A DNA stretch of 6,410 bases from Desulfocapsa sp. (GTDB taxonomy: Bacteria; Desulfobacterota; Desulfobulbia; Desulfobulbales; Desulfocapsaceae), in the NCBI GenBank assembly GCA_029942265.1, contig JAOZTO010000152.1, positions 1 through 6,410 of the forward strand, given 5' to 3'. Positions 1 to 5,414 of this stretch are shown piece by piece. Both the position numbers and the translations under genes were made by a program. Position 1 is the first letter of the stretch; each line of letters opens with the position of its first letter. The notes under the pieces are model-generated. The model saw only the letters and a program-made list of their open reading frames with translations. It ran no database searches and was not told the DNA's origin.

Positions 1-53
1 TGGAAAGCGTGTGTACGCAAGTACCGTGAGTTCGAATCTCACCTCCTCCGCCA
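1..53 (+). tRNA. tRNA-Ser (anticodon GGA), 3' part, cut by the window edge
   Basis: This is the 3' part of a class II tRNA. Base 1 fits U33, bases 2-4 are the anticodon GGA (serine, codons UCC/UCU) and bases 5-6 are A37-A38. The 3' half of the anticodon stem is 7-11. A long variable arm follows, with a GTAC/GTAC stem (13-16 with 21-24) capped by a GCAA loop; long variable arms mark tRNA-Ser, tRNA-Leu and bacterial tRNA-Tyr. The T arm is GTGAG-TTCGAAT-CTCAC (26-42), followed by seven acceptor bases, discriminator G50 and an encoded CCA (51-53). The 5' half lies outside the window. tRNA-Ser next to ffs and dnaX is a recurrent bacterial arrangement. Confidence 0.93.
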
Positions 54-59
54 CAATCG

Positions 60-104
60 CAGAACCCACTGAAACACTTACATTTACGTGGGTTCTGTCT
101 TATA
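60..104 (+). terminator. Terminator-like hairpin after tRNA-Ser
   Basis: CAGAACCCAC (60-69) is perfectly complementary to GTGGGTTCTG (88-97), giving a 10-bp stem six bases past the tRNA CCA end. The stem is strong but the loop is large (18 nt), and the following tract (TCTTAT) is only weakly U-rich. It probably ends or trims the tRNA-Ser transcript and separates it from the promoter of ffs. It could also act mainly as a 3' processing barrier. Confidence 0.55.
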
Positions 105-137
105 GTGATTATACTTAGAAGCTAGTCGTGAATACAC

Positions 138-166
138 TTGACGGCATCTTTGGAGTTGTGTATAAA
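138..166 (+). promoter_or_regulatory. Sigma70 promoter for ffs (possibly also dnaX)
   Basis: TTGACG (138-143) and TATAAA (161-166) are each one mismatch from the sigma70 consensus and are separated by the ideal 17 bp. Transcription should start near 172-174, about 70 nt upstream of the predicted mature ffs 5' end, so the primary transcript would carry a leader removed by RNase processing. A TACAAT at 228-233 could be a second, closer -10 box, but it has no convincing -35 partner. Confidence 0.65.
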
Positions 167-243
167 AGCTTATCTGAGAATGTAATATATGTTTTAGGTA
201 ACTCCTCTTATATTTATACATCATCAATACAATTTTTCATTTT

Positions 244-343
244 GATAGTCGGGTTCTGTACAATCAAGAATCATGAACTCCGCCAGGTCTGGAAGGAAGC
301 AACGGTAATGACACTCTTGGTGTGTTACAGTGTCCCGACTATC
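244..343 (+). ncRNA. ffs: Signal recognition particle RNA, 4.5S type
   Basis: This is the small SRP RNA that binds Ffh and, with FtsY, targets nascent inner-membrane proteins to the Sec translocon. The diagnostic apical domain is present at 285-302: AGG, a GGAA tetraloop (291-294) and the downstream GGAAGCA strand, matching the Ffh-binding M-domain site of 4.5S RNA. The termini GATAGTCGGG (244-253) and CCCGACTATC (334-343) pair over 10 bp without mismatch, giving a 100-nt hairpin, close to the 114 nt of E. coli. There is no Alu domain, which fits a Gram-negative-type RNA. TCTTTT (345-350) directly follows the closing helix and may serve as the terminator. The ends are inferred from the helix; processing may shift them by a few bases. 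The position upstream of dnaX is common. Confidence 0.93.
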
Positions 344-352
344 ATCTTTTAA

Positions 353-430
353 GTAAGCTCCTATTCTCAACGCCTAGGAGCTTACCCCGAGAATAGCTAT
401 TCTTCGGATAGCCCCCAGACAGGTCTTTTT
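353..430 (+). promoter_or_regulatory. Structured leader between ffs and dnaX (competing hairpins, possible attenuator)
   Basis: Three local structures are visible. Hairpin A pairs GTAAGCTCCT (353-362) with AGGAGCTTAC (376-385), 10 bp. Alternative B pairs CTATTCTC (361-368) with GAGAATAG (389-396), 8 bp, and overlaps A. Hairpin C pairs GCTAT (396-400) with ATAGC (408-412) and is capped by a C(UUCG)G tetraloop. The stretch ends in AGAC-AG-GTCT and five T (426-430), two bases before the dnaX ATG. This could be an extra terminator for ffs, a dnaX attenuator, or an unrecognised small RNA. No known riboswitch class was recognised. Confidence 0.4.
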
Positions 431-432
431 AC

Positions 433-2160
433 ATGTCTTATTTGGTTCTTGCCAGAAAATCCCGTCCACAAAATTTCGATCAGGTTGTGGGACAGGTTCC
501 CGTCGTCAAAACACTCAAGAATAGCCTTGTTCGAGACAGAATCGCCCATGCCATACTATTTTCTGGTGTTCGCGGAGTTGGTAAGACTACTCTTGCACGT
601 ATCATGGCAAAGGCCATTAACTGCGAACAAAAAACTGCAGATGGCAATCCATGCAACACTTGTAGATCATGCACAGAAATCACATCAGACTCATCACTAG
701 ATCTCTATGAAATTGACGGGGCGTCCAACCGTGGTATCCAGGAAATCCGAGAACTTAAAGAAAAAATTCGTTTCCTACCCACATCTTCCAAGTACAGAGT
801 TATTATTATCGATGAAGTACACATGCTCACAAACGAGGCTTTCAATGCACTGTTAAAAACGCTTGAAGAGCCTCCTGATCATGTTTTCTTCATGTTTGCT
901 ACAACCGAGTTACACAAAATCCCCATCACTATTCTGTCCAGATGTCAGCGATATGAATTAAAACGTGTATCTGCTGAAGATCTTAATCAACATTTCAACA
1001 AACTATCCACTGAAGAGGGCGTCCAGATTGAAAGTGGAGCACTTGATCTTATTGTGCGCGAATCAGAAGGTTCGGTTCGTGATGGTCTCAGCCTCTTGGA
1101 TCAGGTTTTTTCATACGGTGAAAAACAGATTACAATAGATGATGTTGTACAGGTTCTCGGCCTTGTTTCCCGAGATATTATTCTTGGTATCACGCAAGCG
1201 CTACTTGAAAAAGATCCAGGCACTGCCTTTCATAAACTTTCGGAAGCCTTCGAATTCGGTGTTGATTTAAAACGATTTACTGCCGATTTACTAAATGCCT
1301 TCCGAACCTTAATTCTCTGTAAAATTGATGGTTGTCAGGAACTTATAGATATTCCGGCACAGGAACTTGAAACGTTCAACTCTCTTGCTAAACAGCATGA
1401 GCTTAATACCATCCATATGAAAATGAACCTCCTTATGCAGGGAGTGGAGGAAATGAAATTTTCGACAACTCCTCGACTTGCACTGGAAAGCACATTCTTA
1501 AAAATAATAGAGGCAGATGAAGTTGTACCAGTAACCACTATTCTCACAAAACTGGAAACTCTTTTAGCAGGACAGCCACTCCCAGAAAAATCAAGGCCTG
1601 CAATTCCTACAAGTAAAAAAAAAACTGTTGAGGGATCAGTAGTTCCTTTAGTGCCAGCAGATAATCCCAAACCACCAGTTGCAGCCAAACAAGCTCCTCC
1701 CCCACCACAAAGGCAAGTGGCCGCAACACATCAATCCACTGAAAATGATGATACACAAGCAGTCAGCCACAACCAACGAGATATCAGACGTGATTGGCCT
1801 GGATTTATCGAGCACGTTAAAGACCGCAAACTTTGGATGGCTCAGGATCTCCAACGAACAGAATCGGTAAAAGAAATTGATGGTGAACTACATCTTCACT
1901 ATGGAGATCATACCAATTGCACAATGCTTCGCCAAAAGGACAATAGTAAACTGCTTACAGAATTTGTTCTGGATTTCTTCCAAAAAGACCTCACGGTTCA
2001 TTTTATCACTCCTGAAGAAGACGATGATGTAAGTGCAGAAAAATCTAACAGTCCACACAAGCTCAGACAAACACTAGCAAATGATTCATTGGTTTTAATG
2101 ACTACTGAAATTTTTAATGGGCAAATTGGCGATATCCGAGTAGGCCCAAGAAGCAGATAA
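433..2160 (+). CDS. dnaX: DNA polymerase III subunits tau and gamma (clamp-loader ATPase)
   Basis: This 575-aa protein is the ATPase of the clamp loader, which opens the beta sliding clamp and, as tau, holds polymerase cores and DnaB at the replication fork. The AAA+ part shows Walker A (G45 to T52, GVRGVGKT), a zinc site (C64, C74, C77, C80), Walker B DEVH (127-130), the SRC motif (169-171, arginine finger R170) and a sensor 2 region GSVRD (213-217). The oligomerisation domain follows to about residue 370, then a linker with Lys and Pro-rich stretches (about 390-435), then the tau-specific alpha-binding domain (about 450-575). The start opens the canonical MSYLVLARK N terminus and follows an in-frame TAG at 409-411. 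Only a weak AGG (421-423) is available for ribosome binding. The usual aromatic residue after ARK is Ser10 here. An A10 run at codons 395-398 probably yields the short gamma form. It heads a dnaX-ybaB-recR operon. Confidence 0.97.
   Translation: MSYLVLARKSRPQNFDQVVGQVPVVKTLKNSLVRDRIAHAILFSGVRGVGKTTLARIMAKAINCEQKTADGNPCNTCRSCTEITSDSSLDLYEIDGASNRGIQEIRELKEKIRFLPTSSKYRVIIIDEVHMLTNEAFNALLKTLEEPPDHVFFMFATTELHKIPITILSRCQRYELKRVSAEDLNQHFNKLSTEEGVQIESGALDLIVRESEGSVRDGLSLLDQVFSYGEKQITIDDVVQVLGLVSRDIILGITQALLEKDPGTAFHKLSEAFEFGVDLKRFTADLLNAFRTLILCKIDGCQELIDIPAQELETFNSLAKQHELNTIHMKMNLLMQGVEEMKFSTTPRLALESTFLKIIEADEVVPVTTILTKLETLLAGQPLPEKSRPAIPTSKKKTVEGSVVPLVPADNPKPPVAAKQAPPPPQRQVAATHQSTENDDTQAVSHNQRDIRRDWPGFIEHVKDRKLWMAQDLQRTESVKEIDGELHLHYGDHTNCTMLRQKDNSKLLTEFVLDFFQKDLTVHFITPEEDDDVSAEKSNSPHKLRQTLANDSLVLMTTEIFNGQIGDIRVGPRSR
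1615..1624 (+). other. Programmed slippage site in dnaX producing gamma
   Basis: Ten consecutive A span codons AAA AAA AAA and the first base of ACT (residues 395-398). One added A, or a -1 ribosomal shift on the A AAA AAA heptamer, reads AAC TGT TGA, ending at 1629-1631 and giving a protein of about 399 aa. Loss of one A, or a +1 shift, ends at TAG 1640-1642 (about 402 aa). Both products keep the ATPase and oligomerisation domains and lose the alpha-binding domain, as gamma does. A weak hairpin AGGGA/TTCCT (1631-1647) lies 7 nt downstream. AAGG (1593-1596) lies about 20 nt upstream, farther than the stimulator in E. coli, so transcriptional slippage of the Thermus type is slightly favoured. 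Confidence 0.72.
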
Positions 2161-2201
2161 TTCCATATTTTCAGTTATGACTATGGGTATCTTTACAACA
2201 C

Positions 2202-2208
2202 AAGAGGA
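2202..2208 (+). promoter_or_regulatory. Shine-Dalgarno that sets the ybaB start
   Basis: AAGAGGA lies 7 nt before ATG 2216 and supports that codon over the in-frame ATG at 2177, which has no comparable site and would add 13 residues not expected in this family. Confidence 0.8.
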
Positions 2209-2215
2209 TTTAATC

Positions 2216-2536
2216 ATGGATATGAATGCGATCATGCAGCAAGCTCAACAGATGCAGAAACAGATGGCCACCATTCAGGAAGAGCTAAAAATAAAAACCG
2301 AAACTGGAACGGCTGGTGGCGGGATGGTCTCAGTTACCGCCAATGGTAAAAATGAAATACTCAGCATAGATATTGAACAAAATATTATCTCATCAGATGA
2401 GAAAGAAATGTTGCAGGATCTTATTATAGCCGCCACAAATGATGCTTTACGAAAAGTAAAGAAATTTGAAAAAGAAGAAATGTCCAAACTCACAGGCGGT
2501 ATGAATATTCCTGGTGTTTCTAACCTTTTTTCATAG
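2216..2536 (+). CDS. ybaB: Nucleoid-associated protein, YbaB/EbfC family
   Basis: This is a 106-aa member of the small dimeric YbaB/EbfC DNA-binding family, which coats DNA and may affect recombination or nucleoid structure; its exact role is still unsettled. The N terminus is a Met/Gln-rich amphipathic helix (IMQQAQQMQKQM, about residues 5-16). A beta region with the family's GGGMVSV and N-G-K pattern (about 34-45) follows, then a long charged C-terminal helix and the usual GGM-NIPG ending (about 91-98). The chosen start gives the normal family length. It lies 55 bp after dnaX and 38 bp before recR, the widely conserved dnaX-ybaB-recR trio, so co-transcription is likely. Confidence 0.94.
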   Translation: MDMNAIMQQAQQMQKQMATIQEELKIKTETGTAGGGMVSVTANGKNEILSIDIEQNIISSDEKEMLQDLIIAATNDALRKVKKFEKEEMSKLTGGMNIPGVSNLFS

Positions 2537-2555
2537 GGTCTTGTCGCCCTTTTTT
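2535..2555 (+). terminator. Weak hairpin plus T run at the ybaB stop (possible attenuator)
   Basis: AGGGT (2535-2539) can pair with GCCCT (2546-2550), including one G-U pair, across a 6-nt loop, and the stem runs into six T (2550-2555). The stem is short and overlaps the ybaB stop codon, so ribosomes leaving ybaB would disturb it. At most a partial terminator is expected, lowering recR expression. Confidence 0.28.
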
Positions 2556-2574
2556 ACAACTCATCATTCATCAT

Positions 2575-3183
2575 ATGTCTCAACAGGTTATCCCACAAGC
2601 ACTTGAACGGTTAATTCTCGACCTCACAAAGCTTCCAGGAATTGGCAAGAAAACCGCATCTAGGTTAGCTCTCACAATTCTCAGGCGACCCGCCGGTGAA
2701 GCACGAGAACTTGCAGGAGCACTAGCAGATCTTCACAGTTCAATACAACTCTGCTCCTGCTGTTTTACATTTTCAGAAAACGATCCGTGCGCAATTTGTG
2801 CTGATTACAAAAGAGATGCAAGCCTAATCTGTGTTGTCGAGCAGCCAGGAGACCTTATTGCAATAGAAAAAGCAGGTAACTACCTCGGGCATTACCATAT
2901 TTTACATGGTGTTCTTGCTCCAATGGATGGGATTGGTCCCAATGAAATAAAAATAAGGGAACTTGAGGCAAGACTCAGCACCAACAAAATAAAAGAAGTT
3001 TTTATTGCAACAAGCTCTACAGTACCGGGTGAGGCCACCGCAAACTATCTTATTGACAGGTTACTAAACCGGTCTATCCTCGTAACCCGTTTAGCATGTG
3101 GCATCCCTATGGGCATGGATATCAAATATGCAGATAAGCACACGCTTGCACGAGCCATTGCCAGTCGATCAAAAACAACCTGA
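2575..3183 (+). CDS. recR: Recombination mediator protein RecR
   Basis: This 202-aa protein has the family's normal length. RecR works with RecO (and RecF) to load RecA onto SSB-coated single-stranded DNA at gaps. Visible in order are a helix-hairpin-helix (LPGIGKKTASRLA, residues 20-32), a four-cysteine zinc finger (C60, C63, C72, C75), and a Toprim domain starting near LICVVEQPGD (84-93, acidic E89) with the STVPGEAT segment. A C-terminal segment, which usually reads roughly ARGLPxGGDLEY, appears here as ACGIPMGMDIKY (174-185), with Cys175 and Met181 at the usual Arg and Gly positions. The ATG has no Shine-Dalgarno sequence upstream, so it may rely on translation from ybaB, 38 bp upstream, or on an unstructured leader. 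The function is considered intact. Confidence 0.96.
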   Translation: MSQQVIPQALERLILDLTKLPGIGKKTASRLALTILRRPAGEARELAGALADLHSSIQLCSCCFTFSENDPCAICADYKRDASLICVVEQPGDLIAIEKAGNYLGHYHILHGVLAPMDGIGPNEIKIRELEARLSTNKIKEVFIATSSTVPGEATANYLIDRLLNRSILVTRLACGIPMGMDIKYADKHTLARAIASRSKTT

Positions 3184-3224
3184 TTTCAACCTTACATCCA
3201 CGCCATAATACTACTTATTTTTTC

Positions 3225-3253
3225 TTGACAGAATCCTCAGATATTGGTATTTG
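3225..3253 (+). promoter_or_regulatory. Candidate promoter for tRNA-Val and perhaps thrS
   Basis: A perfect -35 box TTGACA (3225-3230) is followed after 17 bp by TATTTG (3248-3253), a poor -10 box rescued by an upstream TGG matching the extended -10 motif. Transcription would start near 3260, about 35 nt before the tRNA. A second perfect TTGACA at 3251-3256 has no good -10 at the right distance. TATAAC at 3286-3291 is too close to the tRNA to be its promoter. Confidence 0.42.
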
Positions 3254-3264
3254 ACATTGTTCTG

Positions 3265-3282
3265 ACTGACTCTTTTGTCAGT
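3265..3282 (+). repeat. Inverted repeat in the tRNA-Val leader
   Basis: ACTGAC (3265-3270) and GTCAGT (3277-3282) form a perfect 6-bp inverted repeat around TCTTTT. The overlapping CTGAC (3262-3266) can also pair with GTCAG (3277-3281). It ends 12 bp before the tRNA. It may be a leader hairpin removed during 5' maturation, a weak end signal for the recR transcript, or a protein-binding site. No T tract follows it. Confidence 0.35.
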
Positions 3283-3294
3283 ACCTATAACTAC

Positions 3295-3369
3295 AGGCGC
3301 GTAACTCAGTGGGAGAGTGTCACCTTGACATGGTGGAAGTCGGCGGTTCGAAACCGCCCGCGCCTACCA
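3295..3369 (+). tRNA. tRNA-Val (anticodon GAC)
   Basis: All cloverleaf arms close. The acceptor is AGGCGCG (3295-3301) with CGCGCCT (3359-3365). The D stem is ACTC/GAGT (3304-3307 with 3315-3318). The anticodon stem is TCACC/GGTGG around loop TTGACAT, with GAC at 3327-3329 (valine, codons GUC/GUU). The T arm is GGCGG-TTCGAAA-CCGCC (3342-3358). Discriminator A3366 and an encoded CCA (3367-3369) end it, 75 nt in all. It lies between recR and thrS, 45 nt before the thrS start and with no convincing terminator between, so it may share a transcript with thrS. Confidence 0.97.
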
Positions 3370-3399
3370 GAATTATCTGGTTAAGCATTTACTTTTTTT
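3367..3399 (+). promoter_or_regulatory. Hairpin on the tRNA-Val CCA end, then a T7 run
   Basis: CCAGA (3367-3371) pairs with TCTGG (3376-3380) around ATTA, so the 5' strand of the hairpin includes the tRNA CCA. A run of seven T occurs at 3393-3399, but 12 nt past the stem, too far for a standard intrinsic terminator. It may influence 3' maturation of the tRNA or the length of the thrS leader. Confidence 0.3.
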
Positions 3400-3414
3400 G
3401 AACAAAATTGACGT

Positions 3415-5343
3415 ATGACCAACATCACACTTACCATCGATAACGGAGAGACTACTGTCATGCCAAAAGGCACCACAGTTGGTGAAGCCCTCTCCGAATT
3501 ACTATCTAATAAACAACGTAAAAGAACTGTTGCCATTTCAATTGACGGGAAAATTGTCGATCTTGGTTTTCCTCTTACTTGTGACTCAAGCCTCAGCCTT
3601 ATCCAGATAGGTTCCGAAGAAAGCCTTGAAATTCTTCGCCATTCCACAGCACATGTGATGGCTCACGCTGTTCAAGAACTATATGGCTCTGATGTGAAAG
3701 TTGCCATCGGCCCATCCATTGATAACGGGTTTTATTACGATTTTGATTGTGGAGAGAATTTCAAACCTGAGGATTTTGAAAAAATTGAAGCAAAGATGAC
3801 GGAGATTATTCGCAAAGCACTCCCCTTCATCCGTACTGAACTGAGTAGCGCCGAAGCAGTTAGTTATTTTGCTAAATCAGATGAGAAGTATAAAGTAGAG
3901 TTGATCGAAGACCTTAACACTGAGTCTGTTTCTCTCTATCAAATTGGTGAGTTCACCGATTTATGCAGAGGTCCACACCTCCCAAACACATCATGGATTA
4001 AAGCATTTAAACTCCAACGGGTAGCAGGAGCTTATTGGCGCGGTAACGAAAAAAATGAAATGTTGCAACGTATTTATGGTACAGCATTTTTTGATAATAA
4101 AGCCCTCAAAAAACATCTCAATGCATTGGAAGAGGCAAAAAAACGTGACCATCGTAAACTTGGTAAAGAGTTGCAACTTTTTACCATGCAGGACGAAATT
4201 GGCCCTGGCCTTGTCTTGTGGCAGCCAAAGGGAGCACTTCTGCGAAAACTCATTGAAGATTATTGGAAAGATGCTCACTATCGTAATGATTACGAATTAC
4301 TGTACACCCCACATATAGCCCGTCAGGATCTTTGGAAAACCTCTGGTCACCTTGATTTTTACGCTGAAAATATGTACTCGGGTATGGACATAGACGGTGT
4401 TCAGTATCAACTTAAGCCCATGAACTGTCCATTCCATATTGGAGTGTACAACAGTAACAAAAGAAGCTATCGTGAATTTCCTATTAGATGGTGCGAACTA
4501 GGTACTGTCTATAGATATGAACGTGCAGGTGCCCTACACGGACTCCTTCGTGTTCGTGGATTTACCCAGGATGACGCACACATATTCTGTATGCCGGAAC
4601 AGTTGGAAGATGAAATTTTCAACATCCTTGACCTCAACCTCGAAATACTGAAAACCTTTGGTTTTGATCAATATGACATCTATCTTTCCACCCGACCTGA
4701 AAAGTCAGTGGGAACAGATGACAATTGGGAACAAGCCACAGAAGCTCTGAAACTTGCACTTGAGAAGAAAGGTTTATCCTACGAAATTGATCCTGGCGAA
4801 GGTGTTTTCTACGGCCCCAAAATTGATATAAAAATTAAAGATCAGTTAGCACGTTCTTGGCAGTGTTCTACTATTCAAGTCGATTTCAACCTCCCGGAAC
4901 GGTTCAAAATGACCTACACCGGAAATGATAATCAGGAACATCAACCAATTATGATTCATCGAGCACTTATGGGCTCTCTTGAACGATTTATTGGTGTTCT
5001 AATTGAGCATTATGCAGGGGTATTTCCACTCTGGTTTGCACCCATTCAAGCAAGAATTCTTAATATCACCGATGCCCAAGCCGAATATTGTGAAGACGTA
5101 TATTCAAAAATGAGAAAAGCTGGTATTAGGATAGAAAAAGATTTACGCAATGAAAAGTTGAACTATAAGATCAGGGAAGCACAAATGGAAAAAGTTCCAT
5201 ATATGCTGATCATAGGTGACAAAGAAAAAGAAAATTCAACTGTCACAGTACGATTGCGTAATGGAAAAAATATTGCAGACATGACCATTGATGACTTTAT
5301 TACCAAAGTAACTGATGAATGTTTAGATGGTCGTGGTATATAA
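3415..5343 (+). CDS. thrS: Threonyl-tRNA synthetase
   Basis: This 642-aa class II aminoacyl-tRNA synthetase, the same length as in E. coli, charges tRNA-Thr in the cytosol. Domains in order are TGS (about 1-62), an editing domain that removes mischarged serine with H76, H80, C184 and H188 (HSTAH and LCRGPH), the catalytic core (about 245-540) and the C-terminal anticodon-binding domain (about 545-642). The catalytic zinc ligands are all visible: C338 (PMNCP), H389 (DDAH) and H515 (MIHRAL). Class II motif 2 is around RYERAG and motif 3 around ALMGSLERF. The start is fixed by an in-frame TGA at 3409-3411, but no Shine-Dalgarno is seen. No T-box leader is present. An E. coli-like operator imitating tRNA-Thr cannot be made out in the 45-nt leader. 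It heads the thrS-infC-rpmI-rplT operon. Confidence 0.98.
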   Translation: MTNITLTIDNGETTVMPKGTTVGEALSELLSNKQRKRTVAISIDGKIVDLGFPLTCDSSLSLIQIGSEESLEILRHSTAHVMAHAVQELYGSDVKVAIGPSIDNGFYYDFDCGENFKPEDFEKIEAKMTEIIRKALPFIRTELSSAEAVSYFAKSDEKYKVELIEDLNTESVSLYQIGEFTDLCRGPHLPNTSWIKAFKLQRVAGAYWRGNEKNEMLQRIYGTAFFDNKALKKHLNALEEAKKRDHRKLGKELQLFTMQDEIGPGLVLWQPKGALLRKLIEDYWKDAHYRNDYELLYTPHIARQDLWKTSGHLDFYAENMYSGMDIDGVQYQLKPMNCPFHIGVYNSNKRSYREFPIRWCELGTVYRYERAGALHGLLRVRGFTQDDAHIFCMPEQLEDEIFNILDLNLEILKTFGFDQYDIYLSTRPEKSVGTDDNWEQATEALKLALEKKGLSYEIDPGEGVFYGPKIDIKIKDQLARSWQCSTIQVDFNLPERFKMTYTGNDNQEHQPIMIHRALMGSLERFIGVLIEHYAGVFPLWFAPIQARILNITDAQAEYCEDVYSKMRKAGIRIEKDLRNEKLNYKIREAQMEKVPYMLIIGDKEKENSTVTVRLRNGKNIADMTIDDFITKVTDECLDGRGI

Positions 5344-5357
5344 TTTATACAATTTAG

Positions 5358-5381
5358 GAACGGATCATAGCGATACCGTTC
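5358..5381 (+). promoter_or_regulatory. Hairpin in the thrS-infC gap
   Basis: GAACGG (5358-5363) pairs with CCGTTC (5376-5381), and three inner pairs (ATC 5364-5366 with GAT 5372-5374, A5375 bulged) extend the stem, leaving loop ATAGC. No T tract directly follows, so it is not a terminator. It sits 18 nt before the infC Shine-Dalgarno and could position or protect the infC initiation region. Confidence 0.4.
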
Positions 5382-5399
5382 ATATGAATCCCCGTTTTT

Positions 5400-5414
5400 G
5401 GAGGTAGGAATATT
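5400..5414 (+). promoter_or_regulatory. infC ribosome-binding site with AUU start codon
   Basis: GGAGGT (5400-5405) is a near-perfect Shine-Dalgarno, and six nucleotides later comes ATT (5412-5414), in frame with the whole IF3 sequence. The frame is open upstream only to the TGA at 5385-5387 and has no ATG, GTG or TTG before 5622. AUU initiation is the classical infC arrangement: IF3 rejects the non-canonical codon, so excess IF3 represses its own synthesis. Confidence 0.85.

Noticed and set aside
128..352. A 74-codon open frame encoding a hydrophobic-looking peptide.
   Set aside because: It begins with GTG, lacks a good ribosome-binding site, and its second half is the SRP RNA gene, whose structure fully explains the sequence.
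363..394. An H-type pseudoknot from the loop of hairpin 353-385 (ATTCTC 363-368) to GAGAAT (389-394).
   Set aside because: The linkers (0 and 3 nt) are too short to span a 10-bp and a 6-bp helix, so these pairings are better read as alternatives than as a simultaneous pseudoknot.
1335..2070. Several antisense open frames of 60-117 codons opposite dnaX.
   Set aside because: They lie wholly inside a well-conserved gene, lack ribosome-binding sites and show no protein family character.
2177..2215. Thirteen extra N-terminal residues for YbaB from ATG 2177.
   Set aside because: There is no ribosome-binding site there, whereas ATG 2216 has AAGAGGA at 7 nt and gives the normal family length.
3370..3414. 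A T-box or tRNA-Thr-like operator in front of thrS.
   Set aside because: The leader is only 45 nt, with one small hairpin. No T-box sequence and no threonine anticodon-arm mimic can be identified.
4055..4318. An 87-codon frame inside thrS, in the -1 frame next to an A7 run (4137-4143), suggesting a frameshift product.
   Set aside because: The A7 arises from Ala-Lys-Lys codons in a charged helix, thrS needs its full length, and the off-frame product has no recognisable features. Coincidence is the simplest reading.
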